NCBI GenBank assembly: GCA_044425575.1
Contig: JAWXVE010000056.1
Location: 1-15,434 of the forward strand
Direction: 5' to 3'
DNA: 15,434 bases
Source: JAWXVE01 sp044425575
Lineage (GTDB): Bacteria; Bacillota; Clostridia; Lachnospirales; Lachnospiraceae
In this document: piece by piece, positions 7,261-14,701 of the stretch
Position numbering within the stretch: the stretch's first letter is position 1
Layout of the letters: each line of letters begins with the position of its first letter
Notes under the pieces: model-generated
Databases searched by the model: none
The model's input: the letters and a program-made list of their open reading frames with translations, nothing else
Told to the model about the DNA's origin: nothing
Position numbers and translations under genes: made by a program

Positions 7261-7954
7261 AGTTAAATTTGCCAAAGTAGGTTCCTTAAAGTTTGTTGGT
7301 TATTTAGATACCCTTCGCTTTTTTCAAAAAGCAATTCGACGAGCGGAAATTAACATTGCTTATTCTCAGGGATTTAGTCCTCATCAGATTATGTCCTTTG
7401 CAGCACCCCTAGGCGTGGGAATTGAAAGCGTAGGAGAATATTTTGATATGGAAGTACATTCTTATACGACTTCAGATGATATGAAAAATCGTTTAAATAA
7501 CGTAATGGCAGATGGAATATGGGTAGAAAGTGTACGCCTGCTTCCTGATAACATTCAGAATGCCATGGCAAGTATTGCAGCAGCACGATATGTAGTAACC
7601 TTAAGAAATGGATATGAGACACCCTTCGTATGGCAAGATGCTTTAGATGGTTTTCTTAGTAAGGAAGAGATTCTCGTAATTAAGAAAACAAAGAAGAGTG
7701 AACGTAAAATTGACGTGAAACCCCTCATTTATGAGCTACAACCACATGAAAAAGGCATTGAAATGCTCGTAGATGCAAGTAGTGCTGCAAATATTAAGCC
7801 CAAACTAGTGATGAAGGCTTTGTATGAAGACAATGAATCTACCTTAGAGGAGCATGCCATTGAAGTTCTTAGGCTAGAATTGTATGGACGAATAGGGGAC
7901 GGTGATTCTACGCAATTTCAATCCTTAGAAAAATTTGGAGAAGTATTTGAATGA
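7250..7954 (+). CDS. DUF2344 radical SAM-linked protein (TIGR03936 family)
   Basis: The best start is ATG 7250, with GGTGGAGG (7234-7241) 8 bp upstream, giving 234 residues. A GTG at 7217 in the same frame has no such site. Family signatures are clear: MKIRVKFAKVGSLKFVGYLDTLRFFQ at the N-terminus (written here in full only as VKFAKVGSLKF and YLDTLRFF), then YSQGFSPHQIMSFAAPLGVGIES. In many bacteria this domain is fused to the C-terminus of the radical SAM protein. Here it is a separate gene overlapping that protein by 11 bp, which suggests translational coupling and a stable partnership. Its stop overlaps the RNase E/G start (ATGA). The biochemical function is unknown to me. Confidence 0.85.
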   Translation: MKIRVKFAKVGSLKFVGYLDTLRFFQKAIRRAEINIAYSQGFSPHQIMSFAAPLGVGIESVGEYFDMEVHSYTTSDDMKNRLNNVMADGIWVESVRLLPDNIQNAMASIAAARYVVTLRNGYETPFVWQDALDGFLSKEEILVIKKTKKSERKIDVKPLIYELQPHEKGIEMLVDASSAANIKPKLVMKALYEDNESTLEEHAIEVLRLELYGRIGDGDSTQFQSLEKFGEVFE

Positions 7955-9132
7955 AAAAGCAAATTACATTGGTTAAGCGTGGAGAGCGATTGCTTCTCAT
8001 AGAAGTTGCAGAAGGAGTGGTCACTTCCATTCATGTTGTACCAAAGAATAAAGTGGTAAATGGTAACATTTATATTGGCAAGGTAAAGTCTGTTGTTCCA
8101 AATATTCAGGGTGCTTTCATAGAAGTGGAAGAGCAAACAAAGTGCTTCTTGCCACTAAAACAATTAGATCATTGTATTTTAATTAATAGAAAATATGACG
8201 GTTCCCTCAAGCAATCAGATGAATTGCTTGTACAAGTTGTAAAAGAGCCTATGAAAACAAAAGATGCAACTGTTACAACAAATCTTTCCTTCCAAGGACG
8301 TTATTGTGTTATTACAAGTGGTGATAGGAGAATTGTCTACTCAAAGAAGTTAGATAAGGATGTTAAATCATATTATCAACCCATTGTAGAAGGGCTACGA
8401 GAAGAACATATGGGGATTTTGGTGCGAACCAATGCAAAAACTGTGATGGATTCTAAGGAGCTTCTAGAAGAACTAGAACGTCTTAAGAAACGTTATGAAT
8501 ATATTCTGAAGATTAAAGATACAAGGCAAGGAGGTGCTTGCTTAGAACGAGCATTACCTGCACATCTTCAAGCCATTCGAGATTATCTTGGAGAAGACTG
8601 TGAAGTGCGTACGGATGAGGAAGTAATATACCAGGAAATGGTTGACTATTGTACGTCGGAAGAAGCTTTACGTCCCTATGTACAGCAGGTTCAATTGTAC
8701 AAAGACTCTTATTCCCTTAGTAAATTGATTTCTCTTGAAACAATCCTTGAGAATGCGTTACGTAAGGTGGTCTGGTTAAAAAGTGGAGGAAGCATTGTAA
8801 TTGAACATACAGAAGCTCTAACAGCCATTGACGTTAATACTAGCAAATCCACTAGTAAGAAGAATCAAGAAGAAACTATTTATGCCATGAATCAAGAGGC
8901 AGCCATTATGGTTATGTATCAACTAAGATTGCGCAATATTTCAGGCATTGTTATAGTGGATTTCATTAATATGAAAGAGGAACACAGAGTTCATAAGTTA
9001 ATCGCCCTTCTAAGGGAAGAAGCTAGGAAAGATTCTGTTATCACAACTATTGTTGGCATGACAAGCTTAGGACTCATGGAAATTACACGCAAGAAAGTAT
9101 TGCCTTCTTTAAGAGAGCAATTACAAGAGTAG
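7951..9132 (+). CDS. rng: RNase E/G family endoribonuclease core (no zinc-link)
   Basis: This 393-residue protein has an S1 RNA-binding domain (about 36-115; GNIYIGKVKSVVPNIQGAFIE spans its start) inside the RNase E/G fold. The DNase I-like catalytic region carries both metal-binding aspartates: D294 in AIDVNTSKST and D337 in IVDFINM. Their 43-residue spacing equals that of E. coli RNase E D303/D346. QLRLRNISG lies between them. The protein ends at MEITRKKVLPSLREQLQE, just where the CPxC zinc-link of RNase E/G would begin. The zinc-link and the small dimer-forming domain are therefore absent, with no frameshift evident (TAG, then a good ribosome-binding site for the next gene). The family makes single-strand cuts in rRNA and mRNA. 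Start ATG 7951 overlaps the upstream stop by 4 bp. Confidence 0.9.
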   Translation: MKKQITLVKRGERLLLIEVAEGVVTSIHVVPKNKVVNGNIYIGKVKSVVPNIQGAFIEVEEQTKCFLPLKQLDHCILINRKYDGSLKQSDELLVQVVKEPMKTKDATVTTNLSFQGRYCVITSGDRRIVYSKKLDKDVKSYYQPIVEGLREEHMGILVRTNAKTVMDSKELLEELERLKKRYEYILKIKDTRQGGACLERALPAHLQAIRDYLGEDCEVRTDEEVIYQEMVDYCTSEEALRPYVQQVQLYKDSYSLSKLISLETILENALRKVVWLKSGGSIVIEHTEALTAIDVNTSKSTSKKNQEETIYAMNQEAAIMVMYQLRLRNISGIVIVDFINMKEEHRVHKLIALLREEARKDSVITTIVGMTSLGLMEITRKKVLPSLREQLQE

Positions 9133-9142
9133 AGGAGATTAT

Positions 9143-9697
9143 ATGGAATTTTGCAAAATAGAAAAAATCAAAGATGGAACTTATCTGAAAAATTATGAAT
9201 TAACTTACAAGAATAAGGTAGGAAAACTCAAAAAGTATGAAATTGTAAGTCGCAAAGAATTGGAAACACTAGAGGATTTAGGTTCTAAATCTAGCGGAGT
9301 ATCTATTGTAGTACGAAGAGGAGATGAGTTGCTTCTACTAAAAGAGTTCCGAATGGGGATTAATCGCAGTATTTACAATCTAGTAGCTGGTATGATAGAA
9401 GAACATGAAACTTTAGAAGAATGTGTGAAGCGAGAACTTTATGAAGAAACGGGACTTACTCTTGTTGAAATTACAAGTATTTTACCAGCATCTTATGCGG
9501 CCGTTGCCATTTCTGATGTAAAGACACAGATTGTCTTTGTTACTGCAGAGGGTGAATTGAATACGCAATATACCTCGGCTAATGAAATGATAGAAGCACA
9601 GTTTTACACGAAAGATGAAGTGAAAACATTGTTAGATACGAAAGAATTTAGCTCTAGATCTCAATTAATCGCATATTATTTTGCCTATGAAACATAA
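9143..9697 (+). CDS. NUDIX hydrolase, ADP-ribose pyrophosphatase-like
   Basis: This 184-residue protein has a perfect NUDIX box (Gx5Ex7REUxEExGU) at residues 83-105: G83, E89, R97-E98-L99 and EETGL at the end. The box binds Mg2+ and cleaves nucleoside diphosphates linked to another moiety. NLVAGMIE before the box, and the general layout, resemble ADP-ribose or sugar-nucleotide pyrophosphatases, but the substrate cannot be fixed from sequence. The ribosome-binding site GAGGAG lies between the rng stop (9132) and ATG 9143, so it is likely co-transcribed with the radical SAM-DUF2344-rng cluster. No terminator hairpin is visible between it and livJ, so some read-through into livJ is possible. Confidence 0.9.
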   Translation: MEFCKIEKIKDGTYLKNYELTYKNKVGKLKKYEIVSRKELETLEDLGSKSSGVSIVVRRGDELLLLKEFRMGINRSIYNLVAGMIEEHETLEECVKRELYEETGLTLVEITSILPASYAAVAISDVKTQIVFVTAEGELNTQYTSANEMIEAQFYTKDEVKTLLDTKEFSSRSQLIAYYFAYET

Positions 9698-9704
9698 TTG
9701 AACC

Positions 9705-9734
9705 TTGACATAGTTTGTGAAGTTGTAGTATCAT
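9705..9734 (+). promoter_or_regulatory. Sigma-A-type promoter of livJ
   Basis: A consensus -35 box TTGACA (9705-9710) and a -10 box TATCAT (9729-9734) have an 18-bp spacer. The start is predicted near 9741, giving a leader of about 53 nt before the livJ ATG at 9794. No hairpin or T-box element is apparent in that leader. Confidence 0.65.
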
Positions 9735-9793
9735 ACCTTTTAAGTGCTTTTTAGTAACAATGAATAACGTAGGAAACAGAGGAGAAATTGGTT

Positions 9794-11011
9794 ATGAAGC
9801 AATTCAAAAAATTATTTTCACTAGGACTTGTATGCACTATGACATTATCTATGGTTGCATGTGGTTCTACTGAAACAACAAGCAGTACATCAACAAGCAG
9901 TACATCAACAGAAAGTTCAGATGTGGAAATAACAGGTGAAACTTTTAAAATTGGTGGAATTGGACCAACAACTGGCGGAGCAGCTATTTATGGGCAAGCC
10001 GTTATGAATGGAGCAATGATTGCAGTAGAAGAGATTAATGCAGCTGGTGGAATTAATGGTGCAATGATTGAGTTTAATTTTCAAGATGATGAGCATGATG
10101 CAGAAAAGGCAGTAAATGCTTACAATTCACTAAAAGACTGGGGAATGGAAATTCTACTTGGAACAGTTACTTCTACACCTTGTATTGCAGTTGCAGCAGA
10201 AGCAGAAGCAGATGGCTACTATATGTTAACCCCTTCTGGATCTTCTGTAGATATTATTGCAGATCGCACTAATGTATTCCAAGTGTGCTTTACAGATCCA
10301 AACCAAGGAGTCGGTTCAGCACAATACATTGGGGAAAATGCACTTTCATCGGTAATTTCTGTTGCTGTTATTTATGATAGTTCCGATGTATATTCAACTG
10401 GTATCTATGATAAATTTACAGAAGAAGCAGCGAATCAATCATTTGAAATTGTATCAGCAGAAGCTTTTACAGCAGATTCAAACACAGACTTCTCAGTACA
10501 ATTACAAAAGGCAAAAGATTCTGGTGCAGAATTAGTATTCTTACCAATCTATGCATTAGAAGCTTCTTTAATTCTTACGCAAGCAGCGGGAATGGATTAT
10601 TCACCAATTTTCTTCGGTTGTGACGGTCTTGATGGAATCTTAGCAGTAGAGAATTTTGATGCTTCTCTAGCAGAAGGTGTTATTCTTCTTACTCCATTCG
10701 TTGCAGACGCTACAGATGATGCTACCGTTTCTTTTGTAACGAAGTACCAAGAAGCATATGGCGATATTCCAAACCAATTTGCAGCAGATGCTTATGATGG
10801 AATCTACATTATTAAGGATGCAATTGAGCATTCAGGTGCCACTCCAGATATGTCAGTAGAAGATATGGGTTCTGCTTTAATTGCAGCTATGACAGAAATC
10901 TCATATGATGGTTTAACAGGAACTGGAATGACATGGGAAGCAACTGGAGAAGTTGCTAAAGATCCAAATGCTATGATTATTCAAGATGGAGTTTATGCAA
11001 CATTCGAATAA
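9794..11011 (+). CDS. livJ: Branched-chain amino acid ABC transporter, substrate-binding lipoprotein
   Basis: ATG 9794 is chosen because AGAGGAG (9778-9784) sits 9 bp upstream; the in-frame TTG at 9788 would be only 3 bp away. The 405-residue product has a lipoprotein signal: KQFKK, a hydrophobic stretch, and lipobox MVAC with C23 as the likely lipidated residue (Met at -3 is less usual than Leu). A Ser/Thr-rich linker follows (about 25-43). The mature part is a type I periplasmic-binding fold (Peripla_BP_6): FKIGGIGPTTGGAAIYGQ, EEINAAGGING, the D-D-E-H-D stretch, and AADAYDGIYI near the end. Its role is to capture leucine, isoleucine or valine outside the membrane and deliver it to LivHM; peptide or amide ligands are also known in this family. 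It has its own promoter and terminator, fitting higher expression than the permease genes. Confidence 0.92.
   Translation: MKQFKKLFSLGLVCTMTLSMVACGSTETTSSTSTSSTSTESSDVEITGETFKIGGIGPTTGGAAIYGQAVMNGAMIAVEEINAAGGINGAMIEFNFQDDEHDAEKAVNAYNSLKDWGMEILLGTVTSTPCIAVAAEAEADGYYMLTPSGSSVDIIADRTNVFQVCFTDPNQGVGSAQYIGENALSSVISVAVIYDSSDVYSTGIYDKFTEEAANQSFEIVSAEAFTADSNTDFSVQLQKAKDSGAELVFLPIYALEASLILTQAAGMDYSPIFFGCDGLDGILAVENFDASLAEGVILLTPFVADATDDATVSFVTKYQEAYGDIPNQFAADAYDGIYIIKDAIEHSGATPDMSVEDMGSALIAAMTEISYDGLTGTGMTWEATGEVAKDPNAMIIQDGVYATFE
9878..9907 (+). repeat. 15-bp exact tandem duplication in the livJ linker
   Basis: The unit ACAAGCAGTACATCA occurs twice without a gap (9878-9892, 9893-9907). It encodes part of the Ser/Thr-rich linker between the lipid anchor and the ligand-binding domain. 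The unit is a multiple of three, so slippage would lengthen or shorten the linker by five residues and keep the frame. Confidence 0.85.
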
Positions 11012-11029
11012 ACTTTCTATAAAAGAAGG

Positions 11030-11058
11030 GCAGACGTGTGAATCACGTCTGCTTTTTT
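11030..11058 (+). terminator. Intrinsic terminator after livJ
   Basis: A 9-bp perfect stem (GCAGACGTG 11030-11038, CACGTCTGC 11044-11052) with a 5-nt loop is followed by six T. It is a textbook Rho-independent terminator, 18 bp after the livJ stop, and separates livJ from livHMGF. Confidence 0.93.
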
Positions 11059-11091
11059 CGTGAACAATTTCATGAATTATACGGAAACTAC

Positions 11092-11121
11092 TTGATACTA
11101 TATATGATTTTGTTATATACT
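11092..11121 (+). promoter_or_regulatory. Sigma-A-type promoter of livHMGF
   Basis: A -35 box TTGATA (11092-11097) and a -10 box TATACT (11116-11121) have an 18-bp spacer, downstream of the livJ terminator. The start is predicted near 11128, giving a leader of about 68 nt before livH that contains the palindrome at 11159-11180. A short palindrome TTCATGAA (11069-11076) lies 15 bp upstream of the -35 box. Confidence 0.65.
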
Positions 11122-11158
11122 AGATTAACTGTTTGTATTAGTAAAATGAAAGAAGGGA

Positions 11159-11180
11159 CTTATCATTTGATTATGATAAG
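11159..11180 (+). promoter_or_regulatory. Palindrome/hairpin at the livH ribosome-binding site
   Basis: A perfect 8-bp inverted repeat, CTTATCAT (11159-11166) and ATGATAAG (11173-11180), has a 6-nt TTGATT spacer. Its right arm runs into the livH Shine-Dalgarno region (AAGGAAG, 11178-11184). As RNA it could partly mask the ribosome-binding site; as DNA it could be an operator about 30-50 bp after the predicted start. Which of these applies, if either, is not decidable here. Confidence 0.55.
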
Positions 11181-11195
11181 GAAGAGTGAACATCA

Positions 11196-12086
11196 ATGAC
11201 ATTATTATCGTATCTCATTAGTGGTATTAGTTTGGGTAGTGTATATGCAATTATTGCTCTAGGTTATACCATGGTGTACGGCATTGCAAAAATGTTGAAT
11301 TTTGCCCATGGAGACATTATTATGGTGGGTGCATATGTAATCTTTACCTCAGTTGCGACTATGGGATTACCGCCAGCATTAGCAGTGATACTAGCAATTA
11401 TCTTCTGTACCATTTTAGGAGTTGTAATCGAGAAAATCGCTTATCGACCTCTTAGAAATGCAGCTTCTTCTTTGGCCGTACTGATTACAGCCATTGGTGT
11501 AAGCTATTTCTTGCAAAATATTGCACTTTTAATCTTTGGAACGAATACAAAAGCTTTTTCTTCTGTCATTGACATTCCAGCTATTAAGATTGGTTCTGAA
11601 GCAAATGCGATTATTATCTCTGGTGAAACACAAGTAACCATTATTTGTTGCCTTCTGATTATGGTATTCTTAACCTTATTTATTAATAAAACAAAGGCAG
11701 GTCAAGCTATGCTCGCTGTTTCAGAAGACAAAGGTGCAGCCATTCTAATGGGAATTAATGTAAATAAAACTATTGCCCTTACTTTTGCCATTGGTTCAGC
11801 ACTTGCTGCCATTGCTGGAGCATTGCTGTGTTCTGCTTATCCGGCACTTAACCCTTACACAGGTTCTATGCCAGGTATTAAGGCATTTACAGCTGCTGTA
11901 TTTGGTGGAATTGGCTCCATACCAGGCGCTTTAATCGGTGGTCTATTACTTGGAATCATTGAAATACTAGGTAAAGCATATATTTCCTCTCAATTGGCAG
12001 ATGCCATTGTATTTCTTGTGTTAATTGTAGTATTAGTCGTTAGGCCTACTGGAATCTTAGGCAAGAAAATGCAAGAGAAAGTGTAG
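11196..12086 (+). CDS. livH: Branched-chain amino acid ABC transporter permease LivH
   Basis: This 296-residue, very hydrophobic membrane protein is a BPD_transp_2-type permease. Signatures are ISGISLGSVYAIIALGYTM at the N-terminus, NFAHGDIIMVGAY near 35-47, and in the C-terminal half the loop MLAVSEDKGAAILMGIN that contacts the ATPases. It ends with AAVFGGIGSIPGA and VVRPTGILG. Several transmembrane helices are evident, about eight expected for the family. It pairs with LivM to form the transmembrane channel. The leader carries a palindrome that touches the ribosome-binding site. The stop is 8 bp before livM. Confidence 0.93.
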   Translation: MTLLSYLISGISLGSVYAIIALGYTMVYGIAKMLNFAHGDIIMVGAYVIFTSVATMGLPPALAVILAIIFCTILGVVIEKIAYRPLRNAASSLAVLITAIGVSYFLQNIALLIFGTNTKAFSSVIDIPAIKIGSEANAIIISGETQVTIICCLLIMVFLTLFINKTKAGQAMLAVSEDKGAAILMGINVNKTIALTFAIGSALAAIAGALLCSAYPALNPYTGSMPGIKAFTAAVFGGIGSIPGALIGGLLLGIIEILGKAYISSQLADAIVFLVLIVVLVVRPTGILGKKMQEKV

Positions 12087-12094
12087 GTGGAAAG

Positions 12095-13177
12095 ATGAAA
12101 GCATTAAAATCTATGAAAATGTCCAAAACATCTAGAAGTAACTACATTACATATGGCCTTGTGATTGTTTGTTATGCCATTGCGCAACTTATGCAAATGT
12201 CAGGGAATATGTCTAATCTTATGTCGGGATTATTAGTACCATTATGTACCTATATTATTCTTGCAGTTTCTCTTAACTTAACAGTTGGTATCTTAGGAGA
12301 ATTAAGCTTAGGTCATGCAGGGTTTATGTGTATTGGAGCTTTTACAGGAGCATTCTTCTCGAAATGCATGGAGAATGTAATTACTGTAGGTTGGATACGA
12401 TTTACCATTGCTATTATCATTGGTGCTGCCCTTGCAGGTGTCTTTGGATTCTTAATTGGTATGCCAGTTTTGCGTTTAAAGGGAGATTACCTTGCCATTG
12501 TAACATTAGGATTTGGTGAGATTATTAAGAATATCGTTAATGTATTATATATAGGGCGTGATGAAAATGGATTTCATGTATCCATTACCAGTGCCGCTGA
12601 TATGGGATTGTCAGCAGATGGCGAAACGATTATTAAAGGTGCTCAAGGAATTACAGGCACACCAAAAGATTCTACCTTTTTCATTGGATTCGTCTTAGTA
12701 ATGATTACGCTGATTATTGTCCTGAATCTCATTAATAGTAGAGCAGGGCGCGCCATTATGGCAATTCGAGACAACCGCATTGCAGCAGAAAGTTTAGGAA
12801 TTAACATTACAAAGTATAAGTTAATGGCATTTGCCATTTCTGCATCACTTGCAGGTGTGGCAGGAGTTCTATACTCTCATAACTTGAATTCATTAACTGC
12901 AACTACGAAGAACTTTGGTTATACCATGTCTATTATGATTCTTGTATTTGTAGTATTAGGAGGTATTGGTAACATTCGTGGATGTATGATTGGTGCAGTG
13001 ATTCTTACATTATTACCAGAGCTTCTCCGTCAATTAAGTGATTACCGAATGTTAATCTACTCAGTGGTATTAATTGCAATGATGTTATTTAACTGGGCTC
13101 CAGGTGCTATTCTATTTCGTGAAAAAATCGTTGCATATACAAAGGCTCGATTACCATTTCTGAAGGGAGGTAAGTAA
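12095..13177 (+). CDS. livM: Branched-chain amino acid ABC transporter permease LivM
   Basis: This 360-residue membrane protein is the second permease of the transporter. The N-terminus is short and basic, then come hydrophobic helices with the family motif LTVGILGELSLGHAGFMCIG, followed by GMPVLRLKGDYLAIVTLGFGE. The cytoplasmic coupling segment RAGRAIMAIRDNRIAAESLGIN mediates contact with LivG/LivF. VVLGGIGNIRGCMIGA lies near the end. The start at 12095 has AGGTGG/GGAAAG immediately upstream, with short spacing; ATG 12116 is a less likely alternative. It partners with LivH in the membrane. Its last codons carry the GGGAGG ribosome-binding site of livG, just 2 bp separating stop and start. 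Confidence 0.93.
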   Translation: MKALKSMKMSKTSRSNYITYGLVIVCYAIAQLMQMSGNMSNLMSGLLVPLCTYIILAVSLNLTVGILGELSLGHAGFMCIGAFTGAFFSKCMENVITVGWIRFTIAIIIGAALAGVFGFLIGMPVLRLKGDYLAIVTLGFGEIIKNIVNVLYIGRDENGFHVSITSAADMGLSADGETIIKGAQGITGTPKDSTFFIGFVLVMITLIIVLNLINSRAGRAIMAIRDNRIAAESLGINITKYKLMAFAISASLAGVAGVLYSHNLNSLTATTKNFGYTMSIMILVFVVLGGIGNIRGCMIGAVILTLLPELLRQLSDYRMLIYSVVLIAMMLFNWAPGAILFREKIVAYTKARLPFLKGGK

Positions 13178-13179
13178 GC

Positions 13180-13938
13180 ATGGCTTTATTAGAAGTAAAT
13201 AACTTAGGTATTTCCTTTGGTGGTTTACGTGCTGTAGATAACTTTCAAGTATCCATTAAGGAAGGCCAATTGTATGGACTCATTGGACCAAATGGAGCGG
13301 GAAAAACAACTATTTTCAATTTATTAACAGGTGTTTATAAACCTACTGATGGTTCGATTACCTTAGATGGTAAATTAATCTCTGGGTTATCTACAATTGA
13401 GATTAGTAAATCAGGCATGGCCAGAACCTTCCAAAATATACGATTATTTAAAGAATTATCGGTTCTTGATAATGTAAAAGTAGGGTTGCACAATCATAAT
13501 CAGTATTCCATTGCTACAAGTATCTTACGACTGCCTAAATATTTCCGACTTGAGAAGGCTATGAACCAAGAAGCTATGGAAATATTAGAAGTAATGGACC
13601 TTGCAGAACATGCCCATATACTTGCATCTAATTTACCTTATGGAAAGCAGAGAAAGTTGGAAATTGCAAGAGCTCTTGCAACAAAACCGAAATTATTGCT
13701 CTTAGATGAGCCAGCAGCAGGTATGAACCCCAATGAAACCTTAGAATTGATGGATACTATTCGTTTTGTACGAGATAAATTCAAGGTAACTATTCTGCTT
13801 ATTGAGCATGATATGAAGTTAGTAACTGGCATCTGTGAAGAAATTACAGTAATTAACTTTGGACAATTACTTTGCCAAGGGGAAACTGCAGCAGTACTAA
13901 ATGACCCTGAAGTAATTGAGGCATATTTAGGAGAGTAG
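13180..13938 (+). CDS. livG: Branched-chain amino acid ABC transporter ATPase LivG
   Basis: This 252-residue cytoplasmic ATPase has Walker A GPNGAGKT (36-43), a Q-loop in ARTFQNIRLF, a LivG-type signature LPYGKQRKLEIARAL, Walker B with D176 and E177 (LLLLDEPAAGMNP), and the switch histidine H210 (IEHDM). The signature has the first Ser replaced (PYG rather than SGG), as is usual in LivG. The C-terminal YLGE tail is typical of LivG/LivF. It powers uptake with LivF beneath the LivHM channel. It sits directly after livM and 12 bp before livF in one operon. Confidence 0.95.
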   Translation: MALLEVNNLGISFGGLRAVDNFQVSIKEGQLYGLIGPNGAGKTTIFNLLTGVYKPTDGSITLDGKLISGLSTIEISKSGMARTFQNIRLFKELSVLDNVKVGLHNHNQYSIATSILRLPKYFRLEKAMNQEAMEILEVMDLAEHAHILASNLPYGKQRKLEIARALATKPKLLLLDEPAAGMNPNETLELMDTIRFVRDKFKVTILLIEHDMKLVTGICEEITVINFGQLLCQGETAAVLNDPEVIEAYLGE

Positions 13939-13950
13939 GAGGAGAATTAC

Positions 13951-14661
13951 ATGGCAATGCTAGAGATTAATGATTTAGTAGTCAATTATGGAATGATTCA
14001 AGCCATTAAAGGATTGTCCTTCCATGTGAATGAGGGAGAAGTAATTGCACTCATTGGAGCAAACGGAGCAGGAAAAACAACGATTTTACATACCATTACA
14101 GGATTGTTATCACCAAAGAGCGGCAGTGTGGTATTTGATGGTGTTGATATTTCCAAGATTCCAGCACATAAGATTGTACCCATGGGAATGGCACACGTAC
14201 CAGAAGGAAGACGTGTATTTGCCAATTTATCTGTGTTACAGAATCTAAAGATGGGTGCGTTTACACGAAAGGACAAGGCGGAAATAGCAGGTACACTTCA
14301 GATGATCTATGAACGTTTTCCACGATTAGAGGAACGACAGAATCAATTATCCGGAACCTTGTCAGGTGGAGAACAGCAGATGCTAGCTATGGGGCGTGCC
14401 TTAATGAGTCACCCAAAGATTATCCTCATGGATGAACCATCTATGGGATTATCACCTATTTATGTAACGGAAATCTTCAAGATTATAGAAAGCATTAGTG
14501 CATCTGGAACTACGGTGTTACTCGTGGAACAAAATGCGAAGAAGGCATTATCCATTGCAGATCGAGCTTACGTATTAGAAACTGGTAAAATCGTATTAGA
14601 AGGTGATGCCGATACCATGTTAGATGATGAATCGGTAAAGAAGGCATATTTAGGAGAATAA
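13951..14661 (+). CDS. livF: Branched-chain amino acid ABC transporter ATPase LivF
   Basis: This 236-residue ATPase has Walker A GANGAGKT (36-43), AHVPEGRRVFANLSV in the Q-loop region, signature LSGGEQQMLAMGRAL (from 137), and Walker B with D161 and E162 (ILMDEPSMGLSP). The switch position has Gln in place of His (LLVEQNAKKAL), which is normal for LivF. The ribosome-binding site GGAGGAG is about 6 bp before the ATG. It forms a heterodimer with LivG. It is the last gene of the five-component transporter; no terminator is visible after it, so the downstream kinase-like gene may be co-transcribed. Confidence 0.95.
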   Translation: MAMLEINDLVVNYGMIQAIKGLSFHVNEGEVIALIGANGAGKTTILHTITGLLSPKSGSVVFDGVDISKIPAHKIVPMGMAHVPEGRRVFANLSVLQNLKMGAFTRKDKAEIAGTLQMIYERFPRLEERQNQLSGTLSGGEQQMLAMGRALMSHPKIILMDEPSMGLSPIYVTEIFKIIESISASGTTVLLVEQNAKKALSIADRAYVLETGKIVLEGDADTMLDDESVKKAYLGE

Positions 14662-14701
14662 AATCAAGTCGCAATCAAATAAAATCGGGAGGATAAGCGA
14701 T

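Noticed and set aside
9788..9793. TTG start for livJ two codons upstream
   Set aside because: The AGAGGAG ribosome-binding site would be only 3 bp away; ATG 9794 has proper spacing and gives a normal lipoprotein signal.
11061..11080. CodY-like site upstream of the livH promoter
   Set aside because: It contains the even-centred palindrome TTCATGAA, but spacing and flanks do not fit the CodY consensus; kept only as an unexplained palindrome.
13951..14661. Missing switch histidine in LivF as a sign of inactivity
   Set aside because: Gln at this place (VEQN) is normal for LivF; Walker A, Walker B and the signature are intact.
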